This document shows positions 8,910 through 19,300 of a stretch of DNA of 64,000 bases, piece after piece; positions within the stretch are counted from its first letter, which is position 1, and each line of letters opens with the position of its first letter. The translations under genes and the position numbers were made by a program. The notes below the pieces were generated by a model. It did not search any database. It saw only the letters and a program-made list of their open reading frames with translations, and had not been told where the DNA came from. This DNA is from CAVVUC01 sp963751395 (GTDB taxonomy: Bacteria > Verrucomicrobiota > Verrucomicrobiia > Chthoniobacterales > Chthoniobacteraceae), in NCBI GenBank assembly GCA_963751395.1, contig CAVVUC010000001.1, positions 1,488,001 through 1,552,000 on the forward strand. The letters are read 5' to 3'.

Positions 8910-10426
8910 ATCTCTGGAGAAAATTCCGGCCTTCTTCCGGGAAAAAGTTCCCGGAATTTATTGGCGTTCAGATAGAGTTTCCCTTGATCCATCGAGGCTC
9001 TGAGCTTCAACGACTCGATGAAGTAATCCTGCTTTAGACCCAACTGCACCTCTTCGATCCGGGATTTGTCCACCAGAAGAAAGTCGGCATCCATCTTGTC
9101 GGGCGTCTGATCCTCGCTGTAGTATCCTATGGAGGTGAAATCGCCGAGCAGCCACGGCAGCGGGTGGTAACTCGGAAGCATGATGTGTCCCGTCATGTGA
9201 TAGTTGCCGGGATCGCGCGCAACCATCTGACCCAATGGCCGAAGCAGTTTGTTGACGTCCTTCAGCGTCTGGACATAAACGTAAGGTTCACTCTCGTCGG
9301 TGTAGCGGTAAAAGTTTAACCGTATGGTTGCCGCCACGGTCGCCACGCAGAGGCACGCTACTGAGCCGATGGCAATCCTGGAGCGGAACTTGGAGCAGAA
9401 CTCATCCGCAAGATTGCCGAAGACAAAGAAGAACGGCCAGATGATACTGGCAACGCACCACGGGGTCTTGTAGTGAATAATACTGTAGGCAAGGAAGGCT
9501 CCGATTCCATAAAGCGCCAGATAGCGCATGAAGCGGTTGCTGCCAGGCCATAGATAGCGCACCGAACCAACCAGCCCCAGCAGAGCGATCCATTCATATC
9601 TGATGAACAGGGTAAACCAATAACCAAATGGTTTCTCGTGCCCATTGCCAGCCGCGCCGGTGTGAAACCATGCGGTGTAGGTTTGGTAGAGGCCCTTCAA
9701 GGAGCCAAAATCAAAGAAGGTGCCCGAGTAAAAAAACACAAGCGTGGCAAGACTTGCCAGGAGAATGACAGCCGCGTCGCGTGAAGACCAAAGCTGTCGT
9801 GCCCGAGGCGGGGGCGATGAAGGGCAGAGGCGCTCGAAGATTCCAAGGCAGATTCCGGCAAGCAGAAGGCAGGCGACATGGATGAAGTAAGTTTCTTTCG
9901 TAAGAATCATGCCGGTGACTCCGGCCCCGAGAGCGCAGAGGTATTTTCTTTCGCCCTTGCTCCATAGACCCATGAGTGCCCACACGGTGAGAAGAAGGAA
10001 CAGAACAAGCCATGATTCATGAATCGCATACCGGCCATAGAAAACCGCTGCCGGTGAAATCGCCATGGCAAGCGCAGCGAGAATGCTCGTGCGCCCTGGC
10101 AGGAACTGCTCAAACCGCGTTATCAACCAGACTGTCAGTGTGCTGACAAGGACAACGGGCAGACGCAAAGCCCATGCATGTCTGCCAAACAATGTCTGGA
10201 AAAGAAACAGCACATAGAAGTGCAGTGGTCCGTGATAGTTGGTCGGGTCGTAGTGATAGAATCCCGTTCTTGTAATTTGATCAACAAACCAGCCATTCAC
10301 ACCTTCGTCGAAGTGCGCCGGCTTCACGTCCAGCAAGATGAGTCTAAGAACCGCGGCAAGAGCCACCACAACGATCAACGTCCGGTTGGACCTCAAGGCA
10401 GTATTTCTGTTCGAGGCCAAACCCAT
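8906..10426 (-). CDS. Agl23-like / PMT_2-type membrane glycosyltransferase
   Basis: The 506-residue protein has a hydrophobic N-terminus followed by a periplasmic loop with PAHFDEGVNGWFVDQ (about residues 36-50). The DE pair in this first loop is typical of GT-C enzymes of the PMT_2/ArnT type and of the flippase-associated Agl23 family (TIGR03663). It continues with YDPTNYHGPLHFY and YGRYAIHESW, also typical of that family. At least nine further hydrophobic segments follow, then a soluble tail from about residue 400. It is the first gene of an ATGA-coupled three-gene operon. The family moves sugars from a lipid carrier on the outer face of the membrane. The acceptor is unknown. Confidence 0.8.
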   Translation of the reverse strand: MGLASNRNTALRSNRTLIVVVALAAVLRLILLDVKPAHFDEGVNGWFVDQITRTGFYHYDPTNYHGPLHFYVLFLFQTLFGRHAWALRLPVVLVSTLTVWLITRFEQFLPGRTSILAALAMAISPAAVFYGRYAIHESWLVLFLLLTVWALMGLWSKGERKYLCALGAGVTGMILTKETYFIHVACLLLAGICLGIFERLCPSSPPPRARQLWSSRDAAVILLASLATLVFFYSGTFFDFGSLKGLYQTYTAWFHTGAAGNGHEKPFGYWFTLFIRYEWIALLGLVGSVRYLWPGSNRFMRYLALYGIGAFLAYSIIHYKTPWCVASIIWPFFFVFGNLADEFCSKFRSRIAIGSVACLCVATVAATIRLNFYRYTDESEPYVYVQTLKDVNKLLRPLGQMVARDPGNYHMTGHIMLPSYHPLPWLLGDFTSIGYYSEDQTPDKMDADFLLVDKSRIEEVQLGLKQDYFIESLKLRASMDQGKLYLNANKFRELFPGRRPEFSPEI

Positions 10427-10595
10427 TGACTAAACGCTTCCCGCAGACGTGGAAGGGGACACCGAACCATGCAGGGAGATTGTGATTCCAGCCTTCAGTG
10501 AAGCGGCCGGGCTAATTGCCGGCACGTGGGAGATGGTGCAGGATGGCGGTGGATTCACGGTTCCTTATGATTTGTTGGTGTTTGCGAGCGGAGGT

Positions 10596-10979
10596 TTATT
10601 CGATAGTGGAATTAGCCGGGCAGGCGATGCCAGATTTATAGCCGGAGGAAGACGAGAAGCATTTGAGACGGGCTTCGGGTTTCCGTTTCCGCTGAAGCCA
10701 GCAATAAAGGCATAAGCCGACGAGGACGCCGTTAATGGCTGCAAGCAGGCGTGGGTCCGGGAGGGTGGTCGATGCGCCAAGCATCGCGTCGAGCAAAAAC
10801 AGTGCTGCGTGCGCCGGCGCGAGAAAGAGCGAGCCCGTTGCGTCGGTTGCCCGCGCGAAGGGGACCGAGTGCGAGAGTGTTGCCCCGATATAGAACGCAT
10901 GTACCGCAAGAATGCTGATCGCGAACGAGCCTGCGATGCATGCACTTAAAGTCATGAGAAATCGTACAAAGCGTTTCAT
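10596..10979 (-). CDS. Small hypothetical membrane protein
   Basis: This is 127 residues with an N-terminal signal-like or membrane helix (RFLMTLSACIAGSFAISIL), a second hydrophobic stretch around AHAALFLLDAML, and a third at LLAAINGVLVGLCLYCWL followed by basic RKRKPEAR. The positive-inside pattern looks real, but no family is recognised. It stands alone between the glycosyl operon and a response regulator. A competing plus-strand frame over its 3' part has no hydrophobic pattern or recognisable content. Confidence 0.45.
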   Translation of the reverse strand: MKRFVRFLMTLSACIAGSFAISILAVHAFYIGATLSHSVPFARATDATGSLFLAPAHAALFLLDAMLGASTTLPDPRLLAAINGVLVGLCLYCWLQRKRKPEARLKCFSSSSGYKSGIACPANSTIE

Positions 10980-11248
10980 CGAGAGTGAGAGTTAGCAGTC
11001 AGCACGGCAGAACGTAAGAAAAAAGGAGATGGGTCATTGGGCCGCATGTCGTCCACACCATCCCATACCTGTGCGCACCGGCCGTCAATAAGCACAGCGG
11101 ATGTGGACGCGCCAGGCCGGTGAAAAAGCCACCGGCAAAGCACCAATCGACCAGAGCCACCCATGCCGTCCATCTATGCGAAAAGAGGGGAGATTCCAAT
11201 TTTACGGCAGCGCTCGTACAATTACTGCGCACAAAGGACGGCCGTTTA

Positions 11249-11938
11249 TCACCGTTCAGGGGTTTTGCCGGGAGCCTCAGTGGCGTTTCCGATTTGCTGA
11301 ACCCACTGCATCGCCTTCTGGTGCAGTTCGGTTGCGCTCCGGATAGCTAGTTTCTTCTTTATCCGGCCTCGATAGGTTTCGATTGTTTTGGCATCGAGGC
11401 GGAGATCTTGCGCGATTTCGCGGCTGGTGATGCCGCGGCCAATCAGTTCGAAAACCTCCAGTTCCCGATCCGACAGGCTTTCCACGGAGTCGCCGCTCCT
11501 TGTGCCTCTGCCGCCAAGAAATGTTCCGACGATTGAGGAGGTCAGGTTCTCGCTGAGGTGGATTTTCCCACTGAGAACGTGGCGCAAGGCCACCAAGACC
11601 GTTTCCGAGGGTTCAACTTTTGACACGTAACCCATGGCTCCGGCTCGAATCGCGCGTTCGGCGTAAGTAAACTCATCATGCAAGGAAACCACAAGGATAC
11701 GGACAGTCGGGAATCGTATCTTGAGGTCTTTGATAAGTTCCAGACCATTGGGGCCTCGCGGGAGCGAAATCTCGACGATTGCAGCATCCGGCGTTTTTGA
11801 GCCGATCAGTTCAAGCGCGTTCCGCGATTCCAGTGCTTCACCGCAGACCTCCAAATCTTCCTGCTCACCAATCAGACTTGCCAAGCGCTCGCGAACCAAA
11901 GGATGATCATCGACGATGAAAATTCTGTGCTTTTTCAT
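11249..11938 (-). CDS. NarL/FixJ-type response regulator with Glu at the phospho-acceptor site
   Basis: The product is 229 residues. A receiver domain covers about residues 4-120: DDHP carries the acidic pair (Asp10, Asp11), VSLHDE supplies the Ser/Thr switch, and AMGYVSK the conserved Lys. A LuxR-type helix-turn-helix follows at about 150-215 (LSDRELEVFELIGRG, then AKTIETYRGRIKKKL). Where the family has the phosphorylated Asp, this protein reads VEISLP, so residue 56 is Glu (GAG codon). Glu can mimic phospho-Asp in some regulators, so it may be locked on or controlled without phosphorylation. No histidine kinase lies nearby. It is divergent from the PEP carboxykinase gene, with about 200 bases between them, and could regulate that gene. 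Confidence 0.9.
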   Translation of the reverse strand: MKKHRIFIVDDHPLVRERLASLIGEQEDLEVCGEALESRNALELIGSKTPDAAIVEISLPRGPNGLELIKDLKIRFPTVRILVVSLHDEFTYAERAIRAGAMGYVSKVEPSETVLVALRHVLSGKIHLSENLTSSIVGTFLGGRGTRSGDSVESLSDRELEVFELIGRGITSREIAQDLRLDAKTIETYRGRIKKKLAIRSATELHQKAMQWVQQIGNATEAPGKTPER

Positions 11939-12142
11939 GAGGATTTGCCAGGGGTGTGGTCGGAGTCGAAAGGAAGGATTTCAATAATTGCCATGAGCAT
12001 GAAGGTAAAACAATTACAGGGATGCAATGATTGCCCTATTCACTATGTCGATTTTTCAAGATTCGCAAATAGAAGTCACCGCTGAGTCCGGCGGGTTTGA
12101 CATCGCATTGGATCGCCGCTTCATTCAGCCGCGTTTCAAACT

Positions 12143-15100
12143 ATGAACTTAGGGAAAAATACAGGGCCGGGGTCTGGATCATCCACGACCAAAGTAATTC
12201 AATACATCAACCTCAAGCTTGCTTCGCTTGGGTGTCCCACGTTCGGCAAGTCGATCGATCCGGAACTGTCTGAGCTGGTCTCCGTTTTTCTGTCGCACCA
12301 GCGCGAGACGGACCGGCTGCTGGCGACCTATTTGTGCCCGGCGGATCAGCGAATCCAGAATTTCGTTTACGACTACCTTCAGGACGTGATTAAGCCGCCG
12401 AAGCTCCCCGTGAGGACCTTCGTTCTCGACCGGCAGGGCCTGGCGCGCGTCCTTTCGCTGCCGCCTGATCGCGATGAGTTCGTCTCGGACATCGTCCGGT
12501 CCTATCGCGTGAAGCAGGGCGTGCTGCACAATCCGAAAAGCGACCGGCGCACGACGAAGGGCATCTTTCACGTCGCCGAGGGCGGACTGCCGGTGCCCGA
12601 CGACAAGACATCCGTCCCGAAAGGCGTGTTCGGCAATCTGCTCCGGCTTGCTTTGCAGCCGCCGCACGAGCTGATGCGCCTGCCATTCACCAGTTCGCAG
12701 GAGGAGCAGGCGGAATGTTTCGTCTCGCTGCTACTGCGGCCCGTGGTTTGTCCGGAGGTGCCCGGATACACTCCGCAAAAGTCGATGGAGGTCCGCTTCT
12801 TCGCGCCGGGCAATCTTGTGGGCAATCTCGATTTCGTCGAAACGATCTTCGGTAATGCCGGCGATCCTTATCTGCCTGAAAACGACGCCGCGCTCGATAC
12901 GGAGCATTGGACCGGCCACACCGGCTGCGTCATCCTCGCGCCGCATCTCGTCAGAACGACGAAAAAGGAATTGGGCCTGCCGCATTTCGACAAGGCCACC
13001 GAGCGGCAGCGTCGGGACGGGATGTGTTGGAAAACGGAATCGGAACTCTACAACGACGGCCAGGCTTTCAAAATCACCGCCCGCGATGAAGCCGGCGTGA
13101 TCGTCACGATCATAGCCGACAACTACTTTGGTTACTGCAAGAAGGAGGTAAAGACACAGATCAGTTACTCGGCCAACTTGTTCGGGTTATGCGAAGAGGA
13201 GCATGCCGGCGGTGCGCTGGTTTATCCGAGCTATGACCTGGGTGAGGAGTTTTCCGGGCTGCAGCATCTGCCGAACTTGGGATATAGTTTTGCAGAGTTT
13301 GTTTCCCGGTTCGGCGAAATCATGGATTTGCAGCCCGAAGGATACGGCGATGGACAAACGCTTCCCCGACATCATTTATGTCCCCGAGGATGCGCAGTTC
13401 GATCTGCAGACGCAGAGCGTCAGTTGGGACCAGGCGGGCACGACGCAAAGCATTCACATTCTGCCCAGGCAGACTTATGTGCGTCCATCCGGTTACAAGG
13501 TTCACATGGAGAAGCCTCCGGGAAAGCGCGCCTGGCGGCTGATTGGAACTGTTTGCGAGGGAACCTTCTGCCACAAGCCCTGCACGGTTTCCGGCGGCGG
13601 TAAATCGGAAATCTCAAAGCCAATCACCGACGCGATCATTCAAGGGCCGGTGTTTGTCGCCGACTTCCAAAAGGACTTCGATGCTGTCGCCGGGTTGCTG
13701 AAGCATGACTACGGCAAGCGGTTTAAGAACATACTGCCCCACGCCAAGGACAGCAGACCCATTCTTAGCAGCGCGCGTTCGCTGGGCTCGGTCATCAAGC
13801 TGCTGACGCCATCCCAGGAGGAATACAACGCGGACTACAACGCATGGCTTAAGACGATTCCTCATCACATCAAGGAACTGGTCTTCGTCGTGAAGCGTTT
13901 CTATCAGGCCGGAGTGGGGCGACAACTGGCGCGAGCATTTCAGCGTCGATGTCATCAACGGCACGCCCGGCAACGAATTGAAGTTCAAGAGCCGCAAGCT
14001 GGTCACCAATTATCTGCGCGTCGGTTTTGCCGAAGATGGCTCGTGGCGCATCTTCGGTCTGCGGAAAGATTTCCATCCGGCCGTCAAGCTCGCGCGCGAG
14101 GACGACATCACCGCCTCCGTGGTTGTGCCGGCGAAAGCGGTTGGCGGCACCGGAGAGCTCTTCGTTGAAGTTCATCGAGAACTGCGAATCGCGGCTTTTC
14201 CAGCGGCCCGACGACGCCATTCATCGCGGCTACGACCAGCAGACCGAGGCGGACTTTTCGCAACCGGGCAATTTCTTTTCCAACTACGAGCCGCTCACGC
14301 CGGCGCAGGCGCGCGCAGAGATTGCCGACTCGATCGGCTTTGCCGAGTTCACCGCAGCCGATGCAGGAACTGATCCGCGAGGTGGCTCGAGGCAGGAATC
14401 CGGTTACGTTCGTCTCCCCGGCGCATCCGCGCATCGTGGACGGCGCACCGTCGAAAAATCCGCGTTACCTCCAGACCCGCCCCGATCTCGTGAACCCGCG
14501 GGAGAGTTATCTCGCCGAAATCGCCGCCCGTCTGCGGCGCCGCATCTCGATGGACCAGCCGCTGCACACGCCAGTCAACGCCGTGCTGCCGGGCCGCCGC
14601 AACAATCCGCCCGATCCGGCCGCAGGCATCCGGCCGCTCTCGGTTTACAACCCGATTCACTACATGGAACTGCCGGAGTTGTTCATGGAGTTCATTTGCA
14701 GCATGACCGGCAAATCGCCCTCGACCACCGGCGCCGGTTCGGAGGGCGCGCTGACCAAAGGCCCGTTCAACGCGCTGCCGCCGATCATCGACCTGAACAA
14801 TGCGCTCGTCTCGTTCCTCCTGTCCGGCCACGACGGCTTCGTCACCGCCGCCGGCTGCGTCGGGTCCGCATGTCCGCGTCGATCACGACATCAGCCTGCT
14901 CGTGCCGGAAGTCTGGTGCCGCATGGCGGAGCCGGAGCGCAACCCGGCGGCGTTGATCGAGCGCGGCTGCCTTGAGAAGTGCGAGGACTTCGAGCACGAA
15001 GGCAGAAGAGTACTCGCCAGCCGGCTTGGCTACCGCATCACGCGGCGCTTCGTGAACAGCTTCTTCGGCCGCATTTTCAACCACCCCCACGTGGTGTTCA

Positions 15101-15567
15101 CCGACGAAATGCTGCGGCCGGAATTGCAGGACCGCGCGATCTTTGCCGATGCGATGGACAACATCGTCACGACGCAGAAATCGGTTGCGCAGAGGTATTT
15201 CAACGACGGCAGCATCGACTCCGCGTGCCCGCCGCTCCGCGCCTTGCTGCACATCATGCGCGATGGCGACTTCGAGGGGCGCGGTTTGAGTCATCCGGAA
15301 ATCCGCGCGCTTTTCACCCGCGAGAACCTGCTCGCGAGCGACTGGTATGCGGCGCGGCTGAAGGCCAAGCAAGCCAGCGGCACGAAGCTTTGGACCAATC
15401 ACGTCGAGTATCTCAAGAAGTTCCTGAGCCTTTCTTCGCATGCGGATGAAGCCGGGAGGTTGAAAATCGAAGACCGCCTTTCCGACGCACTCAAGAGCCT
15501 CGAATTCGTCAAGTCCGCCGCTTACATCGATCATCTGCGTGGTTCGATCGGGGCGCAGCCGCTTTAG
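12143..15567 (+). pseudogene. PPi-type phosphoenolpyruvate carboxykinase, interrupted by five +1 frameshifts
   Basis: Joined across the breaks, the reading gives about 1,139 residues, the usual length of pyrophosphate-dependent PEP carboxykinase (PEP + PPi + CO2 to oxaloacetate + phosphate). Segments that match my memory of the Propionibacterium/Entamoeba enzyme include GHTGCVILAPHLV, RDGMCWKTESELYNDG, ADNYFGYCKKEVKTQISYSA, CHKPCTVSGGGKSEISK, FQRPDDAIHRGYD and SMTGKSPSTTGAGSEGALTK. The frame slips near 13345, 13910, 14165, 14353 and 14865. At each place removing one base (G, G, T, G, G) restores the conserved reading. No in-frame nonsense mutations are seen between slips. The gene is therefore either freshly decaying or carries sequencing insertions. 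The start ATG at 12143 fits the N-terminus of the family. ExoD lies downstream on the same strand. Confidence 0.85.
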
Positions 15568-15712
15568 CAGCTTTGTTTGGAAAATTGGGGTAGCGCCGGA
15601 TTGGGCACTCAGTTCAGCCGGACAGGTTTTCTTTGTAACGCGCAGTTTCGTGTATAACTTCGCGGCTCGAATTGCTTATGACACCGGATGCGTTTGCTCA
15701 GTTCCAAGCCGA

Positions 15713-16375
15713 ATGAACCTCAATGATACATGCGAAGTGAAGCCTGATCCCAAGACGAGCAGGGGAGGTTTCTCCCGTGAGTTGCATTCCTTGGAGGAAA
15801 GGAGTGCAGGGCGCCCAATGCGCCTTTCGGAGATTCTTGAGGCGACCCAGGGGCGGGGCTTTGATTTGTTGTTGATCTGCATCTCGCTGCCATTCGCAAC
15901 GCCCATTCCGCTGCCCGGACTTTCAACACCCTTCGGTCTGGTCGTTGCCGTAATCGGGGCGCGTCTTGCCATCGGACGCAAGCCCTGGCTGCCGCAGTAT
16001 CTGCTCCGGCACGAACTGCCTCCGCGATTCCTGGCAAGGCTCCTTCATGCCTCCTACCGTATTGTTCGAGTGCTGGAGTTTTTCCTGAAACCGCGCATTC
16101 CGATGGTGCATGAAAACTTCATCTTTCGGCGTCTCGCAGGGGCGCTGATTATGATTTGCGGCCTGCTGTTATTGCTGCCTTTGCCTATTCCGCTGAGCAA
16201 TTTCTTTCCGGCGGCTACCGTGGTGCTGCTCGCAGCGGGAGCGCTCGAGCGCGATGGCGTCTTCTTCTTCGGTGGTTGCCTTATGTTTGCGCTGACACTG
16301 GGTTACTTCAGCCTGCTGACATTTGGCGGGGTCCATGCGATCGAAAAGATCCGCGAGGCGCTCGGCCTTGGGTGA
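15713..16375 (+). CDS. exoD: ExoD-family exopolysaccharide synthesis protein
   Basis: The product is 220 residues from ATG at 15713; a longer frame upstream is less likely. Residues 25-70 hold the ExoD-type GRPMRLSEILEATQGRGFDLLLICISLPFA region, followed by PLPGLSTPFGLVVAVIGARLAIGRKPWLP, which is strongly conserved in the family. Three or four hydrophobic helices fill the C-terminal half (GALIMICGLLLLLPLPIPLSN and later). ExoD was first described as affecting exopolysaccharide in rhizobia, but its biochemical role is not settled. The gene converges on the pectinase gene with only eight bases between the two stops. Confidence 0.85.
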   Translation: MNLNDTCEVKPDPKTSRGGFSRELHSLEERSAGRPMRLSEILEATQGRGFDLLLICISLPFATPIPLPGLSTPFGLVVAVIGARLAIGRKPWLPQYLLRHELPPRFLARLLHASYRIVRVLEFFLKPRIPMVHENFIFRRLAGALIMICGLLLLLPLPIPLSNFFPAATVVLLAAGALERDGVFFFGGCLMFALTLGYFSLLTFGGVHAIEKIREALGLG

Positions 16376-16383
16376 TGCAGGAG

Positions 16384-19300
16384 TTACGGGGAGACAAGAA
16401 TGCGGTAGAACCGTTTGTTGCCGGTGACTCCGCCTGTGTCGTTGAAGGTCAGCACTCCACCGGTTCCCGCCTGGGCACCTCCGATGGGTTGCCACGAGCC
16501 GGAGGCGAGCGTGTCGCGCCGTTGCAATTGGTAGTTGTGGCCGATGTAGGACTGGATGGTGAGCGTGATGTTCGAGCCGCTGATTGTGCATTGCTGCACC
16601 TTGACTCCGCTCGCGAGCAGCACGGTGCCGTTGTTCACGAAATGCGCGGGCAACGTCTGTCCTCCGGTGATGAGGTCGAGGACGCCGTAGTTCGTAAAGG
16701 TGCCGGTGCAGGCAAGGCCAGTGCCGCCGGTGAAACGCATGAGTCCGTTGTTGGTGACGTTGCCATTGACGCTGACGGTGCCGCCCGTGCTGGCCAGCAC
16801 GGAGCCGTTGTTGACGAGGTTCCCGTTCAAAGTTCCCGCCCCGGTCAGGAAACCTCCCGCGGCGATAGTCACCTGCGGAACGGTGAGTGTGCAACCGCCG
16901 AGCGACAGGGTCGCGCCGTTCGAGATGCCGATGCCGCCGGCGCTCGTCAGCGATCCGGTGAATCGCAGCGTGCCAGCGGCGACAGTCGTGGGTCCGCTGT
17001 AGCTGCAACTGCCGCTAAGAGTCCATGTGCCGACGCCGACCTTTGTCATCGCAGTCATGGTGTTCGTGCCTTGTTCCGCGATCGTCCCGGCGAATGTCGT
17101 GTCTGTGCCGCGTTTTCCAATCTGCCATGTGAAAGGCCTTGCAGCCGTCGGACCTCCCATCAATTTCGACGTGGCATCGCCGCTCAGCGCGCCGATTTCG
17201 ATCACGGTCTCGACGGTGTTCACGATGCCGACATAGTAGAGTTGGGCCTTCGGGCCGAGGTAAACTGCGGCGTCGGGAAGGCCGGTGGGCGTGTTGTCGT
17301 TGCCGATGCGGAACTCGCCGCCGTCGGCATCGGTGGTCACATTGATTTGCCCCGTGAAAGCCGACCAGTCGCCGTCAAACTCCGTGCGAACATACGGGAT
17401 GTAAACATTGAGCGTGCCGCTGCCGGCGAGCGAGCCGTGCAGGTAGCAACGCCCGTCGCAATTGAGCGTGCCGGCATAGGCCGCGGGCACGGCGAGATCC
17501 CAGTAGGCGTGGTTGTAGGTGTTGATGTTTGAATACATCGTGAGCGTCCCGCTCTTGAGCGTGATCGCGCCCGTGCCGAACGCGCTCGCATTGGCCGTGT
17601 CGCTGAGAAGTTGAATGGTTCCGGCGTTGATCGTGGTGCTGCCGCTGAAGGCGTTCGAGCCGTCGAGTTTGAGCGTGCCGGTGCCGCTCTTGATCAATAA
17701 AGTCGCGCCCACGATGCTGCCGCTGCCGGAGTTGATGGTGACGGATTTTGTCGCGTTGTTCACGAGCAGGGAGCGCGGCTCGACGGTTCCCAAGACGGCG
17801 GTGCTGCCGGTGGTGAGCGTGTCGTCGAAGGTCACGGCGTCGAAGTCCACAAAGCGATCCGCAGCGCCGCCATTGCGCCAGTTCGCAGCGCCGATCGTAG
17901 GGTTCACGGGATCGCCCGAGTCCCATGTCGTGCCGCTCGTGCCGCTCCAAAACAGCGACGCGGGCGTGCCGGTGACGACGAGCTTCAGCGCGCCGGGCGT
18001 GGCCGTATTGAACGCGACGCTCTGCCGTCCGCCGATCTCGTTGCTGCCCCACACAAGCGTCGCGGTGTTCACGGTGGTGGTGCCGCCGCTGATAAGTGTG
18101 TAGGTGCCGCTGGTGATCGGGCCGTTGAGCAGGTTCGGCGCGATGGTGATGGTGCCGCTGAGTGCAAGCGCGCCGCCGCCGAGTGAGATGAAATCATTCA
18201 CGCCGCCGCCGGTCGTGGTGGTGTTGTTGAGGTCAAAGGTGAGCGACGTGCCGGCGAGCGAAAGCCCCGCGCCGATGGTGAGCGTGCTCGCGGTGCCGCT
18301 GCCGAATAAGATGTTGCCACCGCTCTGGATCGCCACCGAACCGGCGACCCTGCCCGTGCCGGCGAGCGCCGCGCCGGGCGCGACCGTAACGGCTGTCGCG
18401 CCGAGCGAGCCGGTGACACTTAGAGTGCCTTCGCTCACGAGCGTCGCACCGGTGTAGCTGTTCGAGCCACTGAGTGTGAGCGTGCCCGCGCCGGTTTTTG
18501 TAACCAGGGTGATCGCCGCCGGTCCGCCCACTCCGTCGGTGATGCTGCCGGCGAAGGTCGTGTCGGCCCCGTTTCCGCCGATCGTGAAAGTCGTCGGGAA
18601 GTCGTTGTTGCTTTGGCCGCGAAGGGCCGTTCCCGGCCCGCCCTTCAAGGCACCGAGCGCGATCGCGGGCAGGTTGTTGCGCACCGCCGTATTGCCGGTG
18701 CCATTGCCGAGATCGAAGGTCGCGTCATCGCTTCCGGCGCAGTTGGTGAAACGCACGGTGCTGTTCGTGGCGATGGCGAGTGTGCCGGTGAACGATGGAA
18801 TGTTGGCGTTCAGATCGAACAGCCCGGCCGTAATGTTGAGGTTTACGGTGCCATCGCCGCTGAATACGCCCAGCTTGGCGCTGTTGGAGCCCGTGACGAC
18901 GCTGGTTCCGGTAAAAACGATGGGGTTCGCGATGCTGAAATTGCCGACGTTGAACACCGCGCCATCGAGTGAGATCGGCCCTGTGCCCGCTCCTGCCACG
19001 TTTCCGAGAACAAGCGAACCGCCGGTCACGTCGGTGCCGCCGGTGTATGTGTTCGAGCCGCTGAGCGTGAGCTTGCCCGTGCCGGATTTTGAAAGGCTCA
19101 TGCCGCCCGCGAGGGAACCGCTGCCGCCGAACGTGTAGTCCTTGTTCGCGTTCACGGTCACTGAACTGGGCGTGAGCGTGCCAGTCAGCACGACGCTCGT
19201 TGTGGTGCCGGTTTGATCGAACGTCACGTTGTCGCCCTGCGTGAATTTCGCGGCGGCCACGCCGTCGTTGAAGTTCGCGGTCGTCGCGATGTCCCACGCC

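Noticed and set aside
10449..10715. 88-codon plus-strand frame near the small membrane protein
   Set aside because: No signal, membrane or family pattern; it overlaps the more plausible minus-strand gene.
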